NCBI GenBank assembly: GCA_027012955.1
Contig: JALUYL010000081.1
Coordinates: 1-34,659, forward strand
DNA: 34,659 bases
From: Sulfurovum sp.
GTDB lineage: Bacteria > Campylobacterota > Campylobacteria > Campylobacterales > Sulfurovaceae
Direction of reading: 5' to 3'
Below are positions 15,397-22,879 of this stretch, piece by piece; within the stretch, counting starts at the first letter, position 1, and every line of letters begins with the position of its first letter. The translations under genes were made by a program, and so were the position numbers. The notes under the pieces are model-generated. The model made no database searches. It was not told the DNA's origin and saw only the letters and a list, made by a program, of their open reading frames with translations.

Positions 15397-17608
15397 AGTA
15401 AACATTACAGGTACAGTACAGGGTGTTGGATTTCGTCCTTTTGTTTATGCTTTATCTCAGAGGTATTTGTGTACTGGAACAGTGAGTAACAACGCTAAAG
15501 GAGTAGAAATATTCCTTAACACCGATACCATCACGCTAAAACAATTTCTCATAGCCCTAGAGTATGAGTACCCACCACTTGCATCGATAGATAACATAAC
15601 CCATGAAGAAATATTCTACAAATCTTTTAATGATTTTCAAATCATAGAGACACAAGAAGTAGGAGATGTGACAGTAAACATTCCTCCTGATGTAAGCATT
15701 TGTAGTGAATGTGAAAGAGAGTTATTTGACTCTGAAAATCGTCGCTATGGCTATCCGTTTATTACCTGTACCCATTGTGGGGTACGCTACTCCATCATTT
15801 ATGATTTGCCTTATGACAGGGTAAATACTTCTATGAAGTTTTTTGAAATGTGTAAAGCCTGTAAAGAGGAATACACCAATCCTCTGGACAGACGCTACCA
15901 TGCCCAACCCATTGGCTGTTGGGAGTGTGGACCCGCATTATTGTTGTTTGATAATGTAGGGGTAGCCCTCGTGGCTACCCAAGAGACTATGGTAGAGAAA
16001 GCTGTCCGCCTTTTAGAAAAAGGAAATATCCTTGCAGTCAAGGGAGTAGGTGGCTATCATTTAATGTGTGACGCGACAAATGAAGAGGCTGTTTTAAGGT
16101 TAAGAGAGAGAAAACAACGACCTACCAAACCCTTTGCAGTGATGGTGAAAGATATGGGGATGGCTAGGGAGTTAGGTGAGATTAATGCACTTGAAGAGAA
16201 GCTGTTGATTTCAAAAGAACGTCCTATTGTAATTGTCCGAGAGAGTAGACCTCTACCTACGGGCATTGCTCCTAATCTTTCTCGTATTGGACTGTTTTTA
16301 CCTTACACTCCTTTACATCTACTCATTCTAAACAAGCTCAATCGCCCATTGGTAGCTACTTCTGCGAATGTAACAGATGAGCCTATTTGTACCAACTTAG
16401 AAGACTTGGAAAAATTACAAGGGGTGTACGACTATGTGTTAGAACATAACCGTGACATTGTCAATGGCTGTGATGATTCCGTGGTGATGGTAGTAGGTGA
16501 ACAGGAAGTCATACTTAGACGTGCTAGAGGGTATGCACCTGTGAGCATTAAACTGCCTTTTGCACTAAAACATCATGTATTGGCTATGGGAGCAAACCAA
16601 AAGAGTACCATCGCCATAGGGTTTGATAATCAGGCTATTTTGTCTCCCCACATAGGAGACTTGGATAGTATAGGTTCTGTGGAGTATTATGAAAAAAATA
16701 TAAAGACACTAGAGCGTATGTATGATTTTAAAGCTAATGTGATAGTGCATGACAAGCATCCAAAGTATGAATCAACAAAATATGCTAAAAGATGCTGTGG
16801 CAACAGTACCCTACATGAAGTCCAGCATCATTACGCACACATTTTAGGAGTCATGGCAGAAAAACAGATAAAAGATAAAGTTTTTGGTGTGGCGTTTGAT
16901 GGTACGGGGTATGGTGACGATGGCAACTTATGGGGTGGAGAGTTTATGGTGTGTGACTATGAATGGTATGAGAGAGTAGCACATTTAAAGTACTTCAAAC
17001 TCTTAGGCGGAGCCAAAGCCATCAAAGAGCCTAGACGTGTGGCACTTTCTATACTCTTTGACCTTTATGGTAAAGAAGTACTTACTTTAAAAAACCCTAT
17101 AACAAAAGCTTTTTCAGAAGTAGAACTACGTACTTACTTCACAGCATGGCAAAAAGGACTCAATGCACCCTTAAGCTCCTCAGTAGGGAGACTTTTTGAT
17201 GCTGTTGCTTCATTACTTGGCATCTGTCAAATAATGAGCTTTGAGGGTGAGAGTGGGATGTTACTTGAAGAGTTGTATGATAGTTCAGTAGAAGGACATT
17301 ATAGTTTTGGATACAAAGAGGGGAAGATAGATTTTCTTCCAATGATAGAAGCATTATTAGCTGAGGACAATACTTCTGTTGCTGTCTCAAAGTTCTTTCA
17401 TACATTAGTAGAGATGATAGCTGTTGTGTATGCCCCTTATGATTTACCTTTGGTTCTGAGTGGTGGAGTATTTCAAAATAGAGTGTTTTTAGCGTTGATT
17501 TACGAGAGATTTCCTAAAGCCATCATTTCTAATGCTATTCCTCCGAATGATGGTGGGATTGCTTTGGGGCAGGTGGCAAGTAATTTAAATGTTACTACAG
17601 GAGCGTAA
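15377..17608 (+). CDS. hypF: Carbamoyltransferase HypF (CN-ligand synthesis)
   Basis: A 743-aa cytosolic enzyme that activates carbamoyl phosphate with ATP and passes the carbamoyl group to the C-terminal Cys of HypE. The domain order is complete: acylphosphatase (VQGVGFRPFV at 14-23), two zinc-finger pairs (CSEC/CTHC and CKAC/CWEC), a YrdC-like domain (LAVKGVGGYHLMCDATNE, KQRPTKPFAVM) and a Kae1-like domain (QHHYAHILGVMAE, GVAFDGTGYGDDGNLWGGEF). The ATG at 15377 is preferred because AAGGAG (15361-15366) is 10 bp before it; an ATG three codons upstream would be only 1 bp away. It overlaps the end of hydE by 20 bp, so the two are co-translated. Confidence 0.95.
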   Translation: MELCTYKVNITGTVQGVGFRPFVYALSQRYLCTGTVSNNAKGVEIFLNTDTITLKQFLIALEYEYPPLASIDNITHEEIFYKSFNDFQIIETQEVGDVTVNIPPDVSICSECERELFDSENRRYGYPFITCTHCGVRYSIIYDLPYDRVNTSMKFFEMCKACKEEYTNPLDRRYHAQPIGCWECGPALLLFDNVGVALVATQETMVEKAVRLLEKGNILAVKGVGGYHLMCDATNEEAVLRLRERKQRPTKPFAVMVKDMGMARELGEINALEEKLLISKERPIVIVRESRPLPTGIAPNLSRIGLFLPYTPLHLLILNKLNRPLVATSANVTDEPICTNLEDLEKLQGVYDYVLEHNRDIVNGCDDSVVMVVGEQEVILRRARGYAPVSIKLPFALKHHVLAMGANQKSTIAIGFDNQAILSPHIGDLDSIGSVEYYEKNIKTLERMYDFKANVIVHDKHPKYESTKYAKRCCGNSTLHEVQHHYAHILGVMAEKQIKDKVFGVAFDGTGYGDDGNLWGGEFMVCDYEWYERVAHLKYFKLLGGAKAIKEPRRVALSILFDLYGKEVLTLKNPITKAFSEVELRTYFTAWQKGLNAPLSSSVGRLFDAVASLLGICQIMSFEGESGMLLEELYDSSVEGHYSFGYKEGKIDFLPMIEALLAEDNTSVAVSKFFHTLVEMIAVVYAPYDLPLVLSGGVFQNRVFLALIYERFPKAIISNAIPPNDGGIALGQVASNLNVTTGA

Positions 17609-17611
17609 GAT

Positions 17612-18130
17612 ATGTATATATTGACTAAATTTTTTCAGATTACACTGTTACTATTGCTAAGTTTAATCTTGCATATTATTCCATGGAAACCTTCATGGGT
17701 GATTGAAAATATTGTAAATTTTAGTATCGTAGGATTTTTTGTTCTAGCAGGATATTTGGTTTATCTTATTGTCAAAAAATTGTATGTAACTCAGAAAAAA
17801 AGAAACCTATACAAAAGTGCTGCGTACACATTTTTACTGCTTTCGTATTTGGGGGTTTTTGCCATTGTTCAAATAGGACTTTCGTTTGGAAATAGTAAAT
17901 ATCTTAAAACGTATAAGTTTGAGAATGTAACATTCTACACGTATGAAACTGTTGATGGAGGTACAGAAATTAGCACCAAAGATGTACGTTTCCCTATACG
18001 ATCTGTGCCTATTGCTACCTTTCCCTACGAAATGATGGATTTAATGGAAGATGGTCAAACTATTTATGCAGTTACTGAAGACAAGAAAGTTAAAGTATAT
18101 GATTTAAAAAATAAGGAAAAAGATGACTAG
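17612..18130 (+). CDS. Membrane protein of unknown function
   Basis: A 172-aa protein starting 3 bp after the hypF stop and ending 8 bp inside the next gene, so it belongs to the same transcript. Three hydrophobic segments are visible at about 7-25 (TLLLLLSLILHII), 35-55 (FSIVGFFVLAGYLVYLIV) and 70-90 (TFLLLSYLGVFAIVQIGLSF). A soluble tail of about 80 residues follows, containing KFENVTFYTYETVDGGTEI and a charged lysine-rich end. No family is recognised. Its placement suggests a link to hydrogenase biogenesis or membrane function, but nothing in the sequence proves this. Confidence 0.7.
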   Translation: MYILTKFFQITLLLLLSLILHIIPWKPSWVIENIVNFSIVGFFVLAGYLVYLIVKKLYVTQKKRNLYKSAAYTFLLLSYLGVFAIVQIGLSFGNSKYLKTYKFENVTFYTYETVDGGTEISTKDVRFPIRSVPIATFPYEMMDLMEDGQTIYAVTEDKKVKVYDLKNKEKDD

Positions 18131-18806
18131 AAAGAAAAAAAAGATAGCCATACTAGGTTGTGGCTGGGTAGGCAGTGCGTTAAAAGAAAAACTAGAATCA
18201 CGAGGAAATGAAGTAAATTGCCTCTCACGCGATGTAAATATGGATACACTCGTAGGATTTTATGCTTGCGATGCACTTATTATCGCAGTGCCTCCATCAG
18301 AAGAGTACGTAGATGTTATAGAAGACGCTTATTTCTCTGTCTCACTAAATGAAGCACTCGATACACAAATGATACTGTTAAGTTCTACCTCTTTTTATGA
18401 CGCCAAGAAAATCATAGTTGAAGCAGAAGAATTAGCAAAAATAAAAGACCCAGATACTGTCATTTTAAGACTTGGTGGTTTGATGGGATACGATAGAATA
18501 GCAGGTAAATACACAGCAGGAAAAACTGTAGAAGATGGGGAGACAAATTATGTTCATCGTGATGATGTAGTTGGCATCATAGAGAGTGTGATAGACCAGA
18601 GACTAAAAGCAAAAATATTAAATGTTGTGGCTCCCGTACAGTCTACAAAAAAAGATATATATACAAAAAATAGTGAAGTTTTTGGTTTTGAAAAGACAAA
18701 TTTTACAGAAAACATTGCAAAGGGAAAAGCATTGGATGCCAAAGGAATCGAAATCTTATTGAATTATACTTTTCAAAAACCTAATGTTATGACATTCTGG
18801 GAATAG
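18123..18806 (+). CDS. NAD(P)-binding Rossmann-fold protein (SDR/epimerase-like)
   Basis: A 227-aa cytosolic protein. The N-terminal segment IAILGCGWVGSALKEKLESR (residues 8-27) is a dinucleotide-binding beta-alpha-beta unit with GxGxxG. Later segments (LIIAVPPSEEY, LLSSTSFYD, VILRLGGLMGYDR, NYVHRDDVVGII) follow the pattern of short NAD-dependent epimerase/YeeZ-like proteins. The substrate is unknown. It overlaps the preceding membrane-protein gene by 8 bp and ends 6 bp before the convergent CDGSH gene. It is the last gene of the hydE-hypF run. Confidence 0.75.
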   Translation: MTRKKKKIAILGCGWVGSALKEKLESRGNEVNCLSRDVNMDTLVGFYACDALIIAVPPSEEYVDVIEDAYFSVSLNEALDTQMILLSSTSFYDAKKIIVEAEELAKIKDPDTVILRLGGLMGYDRIAGKYTAGKTVEDGETNYVHRDDVVGIIESVIDQRLKAKILNVVAPVQSTKKDIYTKNSEVFGFEKTNFTENIAKGKALDAKGIEILLNYTFQKPNVMTFWE

Positions 18807-18812
18807 TAGCAT

Positions 18813-19061
18813 TTAATCTAATAAAAAATCCAAATCAAGTTTTTCATGTTTTGCATGTGTCCCATCACAATAAGGGGTACAAGTACTTTTCTTACAGAGA
18901 CAGAGTAAAAACTCAGAATTACGTGTCGCGATAAACTCTTTTGGTGTAAACTCGCTTCCCTTATGACTTCCATCACAGAGCACTCCATCGGCACTTTTAC
19001 CACAAGTACAGAAGTGATAGGTCTTTCCTTTTTCTAAGTAGACTTTTACGGGGTGTTTCAT
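18813..19061 (-). CDS. CDGSH iron-sulfur domain protein with two motifs
   Basis: An 82-aa protein with two CDGSH-type motifs: C-x-C-GKSADGVLCDGSH at about 18-33 and C-x-C-KKSTCTPYCDGTH at about 54-69. Each motif supplies three Cys and one His for a labile [2Fe-2S] cluster, as in bacterial mitoNEET-like proteins. It has no membrane segment and is probably cytosolic. It may act in electron transfer or iron-sulfur handling; a link to hydrogenase clusters is only suggested by position. It is convergent with the Rossmann-fold gene. Confidence 0.88.
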   Translation of the reverse strand: MKHPVKVYLEKGKTYHFCTCGKSADGVLCDGSHKGSEFTPKEFIATRNSEFLLCLCKKSTCTPYCDGTHAKHEKLDLDFLLD

Positions 19062-19078
19062 GGTGTATCCTTTGGATA

Positions 19079-19092
19079 TAGTGTACTTTTTA
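19079..19092. repeat. TAGTGTACTTTTTA, copy 1 flanking the transposase-like gene
   Basis: This 14-mer differs by one base from TAGTATACTTTTTA at 19724-19737, in the same orientation 645 bp away. The copies lie at the two ends of the transposase-like gene. They could be a target duplication, binding sites of the protein, or chance in AT-rich DNA. Confidence 0.4.
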
Positions 19093-19719
19093 TACTTTGG
19101 TATTTTGCTTAAAATTACTGTTAAACCGCCACTCTGCTTCTTTTAGGTAAAAGACAAACTGTTCATCACTCACTCCTTTAAATTTACATATAAAGGTTTC
19201 AAAATAGTCCCAAAACTGCGTGATGGTACTTTGGGCTTTTGTGAGTTTGGCAATCTTGTTGAAGGTGAGATATTTAAGTAGGAGTTTCTCTGATTGTACT
19301 TCTTCATTTTGAAGTAATGAGCGTTTGGCTCTTGGCATCATGATATTGTAGACTTTATTGTCATAACTCATAGTAAGAAAGTGTTGTAGTTTGTATATAT
19401 TATTTTCAACCTTCAAGCTTTTTGGTAGATAAAGATACTCATCGTACCCTGTGACTCTATGGCTGTTGTGTTGGTACATTTCATCTGCGTAGTACGTAAG
19501 GTTTTTTCTAAAGTTTTCATAGTACTTTTGTGCAGTAGCAAAATGCATCCCTGTTTGTTTTGACGCTTCTGTGGCATTGACTCCTTCTACAAAAAGAGTT
19601 TCAAGTCTTTTTTCACGTGCTATCTTTTGGGGACTAAATTTTCTTTTACACTTACTGCATTTACGTTGTTTATCTGCCAATAGATAGGTATATGGGTGTT
19701 CACAATAGATACATTTCAT
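19090..19719 (-). CDS. IS1595/ISXO2-like transposase-derived protein (209 aa)
   Basis: The N-terminus has a zinc ribbon (C3/C6 with C20/C23), followed by an HTH-like stretch (VNATEASKQTGMHFATAQKY). The C-terminal LKEAEWRFNSNFKQ resembles the end of IS1595-type transposases. At 209 aa it is shorter than an active IS1595 transposase, and a convincing DDE/DDN triad is not seen. No terminal inverted repeats of that family were found around it. A near-identical 14-mer flanks the gene on both sides (19079-19092, 19724-19737). It may be a decayed insertion sequence or a co-opted DNA-binding protein. It is divergent from the nickel-transporter gene. Confidence 0.55.
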   Translation of the reverse strand: MKCIYCEHPYTYLLADKQRKCSKCKRKFSPQKIAREKRLETLFVEGVNATEASKQTGMHFATAQKYYENFRKNLTYYADEMYQHNSHRVTGYDEYLYLPKSLKVENNIYKLQHFLTMSYDNKVYNIMMPRAKRSLLQNEEVQSEKLLLKYLTFNKIAKLTKAQSTITQFWDYFETFICKFKGVSDEQFVFYLKEAEWRFNSNFKQNTKV

Positions 19720-19723
19720 ACTT

Positions 19724-19737
19724 TAGTATACTTTTTA
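19724..19737. repeat. TAGTATACTTTTTA, copy 2 flanking the transposase-like gene
   Basis: This is the second copy of the 14-mer, beginning 5 bp upstream of the ATG of the minus-strand transposase-like gene, where it could act as an autoregulatory site. It matches 19079-19092 at 13 of 14 positions. Confidence 0.4.
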
Positions 19738-19792
19738 GTCCTTAAAATAGAGTAGAAAACTATTTTTTAATGAATACTTAATGATTAAATAC

Positions 19793-19815
19793 TATTATAG
19801 TGAATAGATATTCAC
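19793..19815 (+). promoter_or_regulatory. TGAATA-N2-TATTCA operator at the nickel-transporter promoter
   Basis: GTGAATAGATATTCAC (19800-19815) is a palindrome with a 2-bp centre. It starts right after TATTATA, a possible -10 box at 19793-19798. The block of -10 box, AG and palindrome matches the hydA promoter block at 8611-8632 at 18 of 22 positions. An isolated TGAATA half-site lies at 19771. AGGAGG follows, then the transporter ATG at 19832. The match indicates shared control of nickel import, hyp genes and hydABC. Confidence 0.65.
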
Positions 19816-19831
19816 TTTTTTAGGAGGAAGC

Positions 19832-20473
19832 ATGGAATTGTCACTAATTGTTATCTTTTGGTATGGGATACTTCATGCCTTTGGTCCTGACCATCTTACT
19901 GCTATCGCAGACTTTTCGATAGGTAAAAACAAACGCAAAACCATGATGATTACTATTCTTTTTGCCATTGGGCATGGATTGAGTCTTTTTCTCTTTGCAA
20001 AACTTTTAGAAGGGTTGCATATTTCCCATGAGTTACTTGCCTACGGTGATTTAATTTCTGCATCTGTGATTATAGCCATGGGAGTCTATCTGCTTTTTAT
20101 GGTAGCAACACATCGTATACAACTTAGAACACACGTGCATGAAGGCAAAGAACATACACATATCTGGTTTGGAAAATCACATAACCATGAAGATGCTATC
20201 GTAAAAAGTTCATCTTTTACCATGGGTCTTCTTATGGGTGCAGGTGGTGTACGTGGTATGCTTGTCACTTTGGGTGCTGTAGGGAGTGGAAATGTTGATT
20301 TTACAATGATAGGTGCGTTTACTGCTGGGGTACTATTAATTTTTGTAGGGTTTGGTTTCGTCATACTTTACTTTAACAATCACTTTCTTAGCTCACTTAG
20401 CAATGTTAGACGTGCTTTTACGGCTGCAGGTGTAGTGTCACTTGTGGTTGGAACAAATATTTTATTAGGATAG
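19832..20473 (+). CDS. Nickel transporter, NiCoT/RcnA/UreH-like
   Basis: A 213-aa inner-membrane protein with about six hydrophobic segments. The first carries HAFGPDH (H15, D20, H21), matching the H-x4-D-H nickel/cobalt signature of the NiCoT and RcnA/UreH superfamily. A central His-rich loop (THVHEGKEHTHIW, SHNHED) could bind metal. It begins after a strong AGGAGG and a shared hydrogenase operator, and lies 9 bp before hypB, so it most likely supplies nickel for hydrogenase maturation. RcnA relatives export metal, so the direction of transport is inferred from context. Confidence 0.83.
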   Translation: MELSLIVIFWYGILHAFGPDHLTAIADFSIGKNKRKTMMITILFAIGHGLSLFLFAKLLEGLHISHELLAYGDLISASVIIAMGVYLLFMVATHRIQLRTHVHEGKEHTHIWFGKSHNHEDAIVKSSSFTMGLLMGAGGVRGMLVTLGAVGSGNVDFTMIGAFTAGVLLIFVGFGFVILYFNNHFLSSLSNVRRAFTAAGVVSLVVGTNILLG

Positions 20474-20482
20474 GAGAGTTAT

Positions 20483-21310
20483 ATGTGTACAGATTGTGGG
20501 TGTAGTATTAGAGGTATGCAAGAGCATGCAAGTGAAAGTGGACATGCAGGTGAGCATAGTCATGATGGTGGAAAAACATTTCATTCACATGAACATGAGC
20601 ATTCGCACGAACATCAAAAAGCACATGAGCACCTAAATCATAACCCCCAGCTCAATGATGCAAAGACCATCTCTGTGATACAGAAGATACTCGACAAAAA
20701 TGATCAAGAGGCTAACCATAACAGAACACACCTTGAGGAACATGGAATTTTGGGTATTAACCTTATGTCTAGTCCAGGTTCAGGTAAGACAACACTTTTG
20801 GAGTATTTGGCGGATGTTGCAAACTTCAAGTTTGCTGTCGTAGAAGGTGATCTTGAGACAGAACGTGATGCCAATCGCCTAAGAGCCAAAGGCATACACG
20901 CAGAGCAGATACAAACAGGTACTGCCTGCCATTTAGATGCTTTTATGGTACACAAGGGACTACACCATATGCCTTTAGATGAGATAGATATATGTTTTGT
21001 AGAAAATGTAGGAAACCTTGTCTGTCCTGCGAGTTATGATGTGGGGACACATCTCAACATCGTACTTGTCTCCATACCAGAAGGTGAAGATAAGATTGCA
21101 AAGTACCCAGTGATGTTCCGTCAAGCAGACCTCATACTCATTACTAAAACAGACCTGTTACCTCACTTTAAATACGATATGGAACAGGAAAAAGCTGATG
21201 CCAGACGTATCAAGCCCAATGTGGATATTTTAGAAGTAAATGTAAATGATATAGATTCGGTGAAAGCTGTGGCTGAATGGATAGAGTTTAAGCGAAAGAT
21301 GCGCATGTAG
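20483..21310 (+). CDS. hypB: Hydrogenase nickel-insertion GTPase HypB
   Basis: A 275-aa SIMIBI-class GTPase that works with HypA to deliver nickel to the hydrogenase large subunit. The N-terminal MCTDCGC motif (CxxCxC) is the high-affinity nickel site of some HypB proteins. A His-rich stretch (residues about 15-53) adds storage capacity. The GTPase core has a P-loop SSPGSGKTTLLE near 97, VEGDLETERDANR near 125, GTACHLDA with the conserved Cys-His metal site near 147, ENVGNLVCPA near 175, and TKTDLLPH near 220. It is followed by paired hairpins and hypC. Confidence 0.95.
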   Translation: MCTDCGCSIRGMQEHASESGHAGEHSHDGGKTFHSHEHEHSHEHQKAHEHLNHNPQLNDAKTISVIQKILDKNDQEANHNRTHLEEHGILGINLMSSPGSGKTTLLEYLADVANFKFAVVEGDLETERDANRLRAKGIHAEQIQTGTACHLDAFMVHKGLHHMPLDEIDICFVENVGNLVCPASYDVGTHLNIVLVSIPEGEDKIAKYPVMFRQADLILITKTDLLPHFKYDMEQEKADARRIKPNVDILEVNVNDIDSVKAVAEWIEFKRKMRM

Positions 21311-21382
21311 GGTGTTGTACCCTTACAACACCAATAATTTGAGATGTCTAATAAAATGGTGTTGTCGTGGGACAACACCCTA
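21308..21382. repeat. Paired hairpins (REPIN-like) between hypB and hypC
   Basis: Two hairpins share the stem GGTGTTGT/ACAACACC (21311-21332 and 21358-21379), and their outer parts TAGGGTGTTGT and ACAACACCCTA also form a perfect 11-bp inverted pair. This is the symmetry of two REP sequences in opposite orientation. The first arm includes the hypB stop codon. Alternative pairings could influence hypB/hypC mRNA decay or readthrough. Multiple copies elsewhere in the genome would be expected if it is a REPIN. Confidence 0.6.
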
Positions 21383-21405
21383 CGAAAGTAAAAAGAAGGA
21401 AATAT

Positions 21406-21720
21406 ATGTGTTTATCAATCCCAAGTAAAGTAGTAAAAGTCTCAGACGATAAAACCATGTGTACGGTTGATACCATGGGAGTACAGCGTGATGCAAATCT
21501 TATGATGATGGATGACGATGATGTCAAAATAGGTGACTATGTACTTTTGCATATTGGTTTTGTAATGAACAAGATAGATGAAGATGAGGCACTCTCTTCC
21601 ATAGAGACATACAAAGAGATACTGGAAGTCATGGATGAAGAAGATAGGAAACGAGCCATATTGGAAGATGATGAATGTAAGGCTCGCAGTCAGCAGTATG
21701 TTGAAGAGATAAAAAGCTAA
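21406..21720 (+). CDS. hypC: Hydrogenase maturation chaperone HypC
   Basis: A 104-aa chaperone that carries the Fe(CN)2CO moiety between HypD and the large-subunit precursor. The ATG at 21406 was chosen because the protein then starts MCLSIPSKVV, which places the essential Cys at position 2, and AGAAGGA precedes it. An upstream in-frame ATG would lie in the hairpin. VLLHIGFVMNKIDEDEA near 45-60 is the second family block. The acidic C-terminal tail makes it somewhat longer than minimal HypC proteins. With two hydrogenases and only one HypC here, it probably serves both. Confidence 0.94.
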   Translation: MCLSIPSKVVKVSDDKTMCTVDTMGVQRDANLMMMDDDDVKIGDYVLLHIGFVMNKIDEDEALSSIETYKEILEVMDEEDRKRAILEDDECKARSQQYVEEIKS

Positions 21721-21736
21721 TGGCGAGGAGAATATT

Positions 21737-22879
21737 ATGGGTTTAGAACTCAAAAATCTTTATGATGACTTTCGTGATGGTGATACCATCAAAGCCTATG
21801 CGAAGATTATCGCTGAAGATGCAAAGAAGTTAAAAAAGCCTATTAGCATCATGGAAGTGTGTGGTGGGCATACACATACTATTATGAAGTTTGGATTACC
21901 ACAGCTTTTGCCTGCAAATGTCAATTTCATCCATGGACCTGGCTGTCCTGTGTGTATAATGCCTAAAGAGCGTATTGATCATGCCTATGTCTTGGCTATG
22001 CAAGCAGATGTGATACTCGTGACACTTGGAGACATGATAAAAGTACCAGGAAGTAACGGTAGTCTTCAAGATGCTAGAGCTAAAGGGGCAGATGTACGTT
22101 TTGTTTACTCTCCTATGGAATGTATCAAGATAGCAGAGGAAAATCCTGAGAAAAAAGTTATCTTTTTTGCCATAGGTTTTGAGACAACCACTCCCATGAC
22201 TGCTGTACTTGTAGACCAAGTCATCAAGCTAAATATTCCCAACATTTTCTTTCATATTAACCATGTGACAGTACCAGAAGTGATGGTAGAACTCATCGAC
22301 AGTCGTGATGTGCATGTTGATAGTTATAACAACCAAATAGATGCTTTTTTAGGGCCTAGCCATGTGAGTGTCATAAGTGGTTCTAAAATTTACGATAAGT
22401 TTCCTAGAGACTATGGTCGTCCTGTAGTAGTCACAGGGTTTGAACCAGTGGATGCCATGCAAGGCATTAGCATGATAGTTAAACAGTTTGTCGAAGAGCG
22501 CTGTGAACTTGAAGTGCAGTACAAACGTGTAGTAAACCATGATGGAAACCTCAAAGCTCAGGCACTCATAGAACAGTACTTTGAAAAGATGAGTCTTTTT
22601 AGATGGCGTGGACTTGGGAATGTACCAGATTCTGGACTCAAACTAAGAGAGGCATATAAAGCCTATGATGCCGAGGTACTTTACAAAGATGTACTACCCA
22701 TAGCAGAGATAGAAGACCATAAACTTTGCATTTGTGGTGATATACTTCGTGGCATGGCAAAGCCACAAGAGTGTACTATTTTTGGAACAGCCTGTAAGCC
22801 TACAACCCCTATAGGCTCTTGTATGGTGAGTTCTGAGGGGGCTTGTGCTGCATATTATAAATACGGAAATCTCATATGA
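21737..22879 (+). CDS. hypD: Hydrogenase maturation protein HypD
   Basis: A 380-aa [4Fe-4S] protein that, with HypC, is the scaffold for assembling Fe(CN)2CO. Conserved blocks are visible: MEVCGGHTHTIMKFGL near 38-53, HGPGCPVCIMP near 65, GFETTTPMTA near 148, HVSVISG near 212, and the C-terminal cluster-binding Cys-rich region (CICGDILRGMAKPQEC, GTACKPTTPIGSC). Spacing to hypC is 16 bp. Its stop overlaps the hypE start (ATGA). Confidence 0.96.
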   Translation: MGLELKNLYDDFRDGDTIKAYAKIIAEDAKKLKKPISIMEVCGGHTHTIMKFGLPQLLPANVNFIHGPGCPVCIMPKERIDHAYVLAMQADVILVTLGDMIKVPGSNGSLQDARAKGADVRFVYSPMECIKIAEENPEKKVIFFAIGFETTTPMTAVLVDQVIKLNIPNIFFHINHVTVPEVMVELIDSRDVHVDSYNNQIDAFLGPSHVSVISGSKIYDKFPRDYGRPVVVTGFEPVDAMQGISMIVKQFVEERCELEVQYKRVVNHDGNLKAQALIEQYFEKMSLFRWRGLGNVPDSGLKLREAYKAYDAEVLYKDVLPIAEIEDHKLCICGDILRGMAKPQECTIFGTACKPTTPIGSCMVSSEGACAAYYKYGNLI

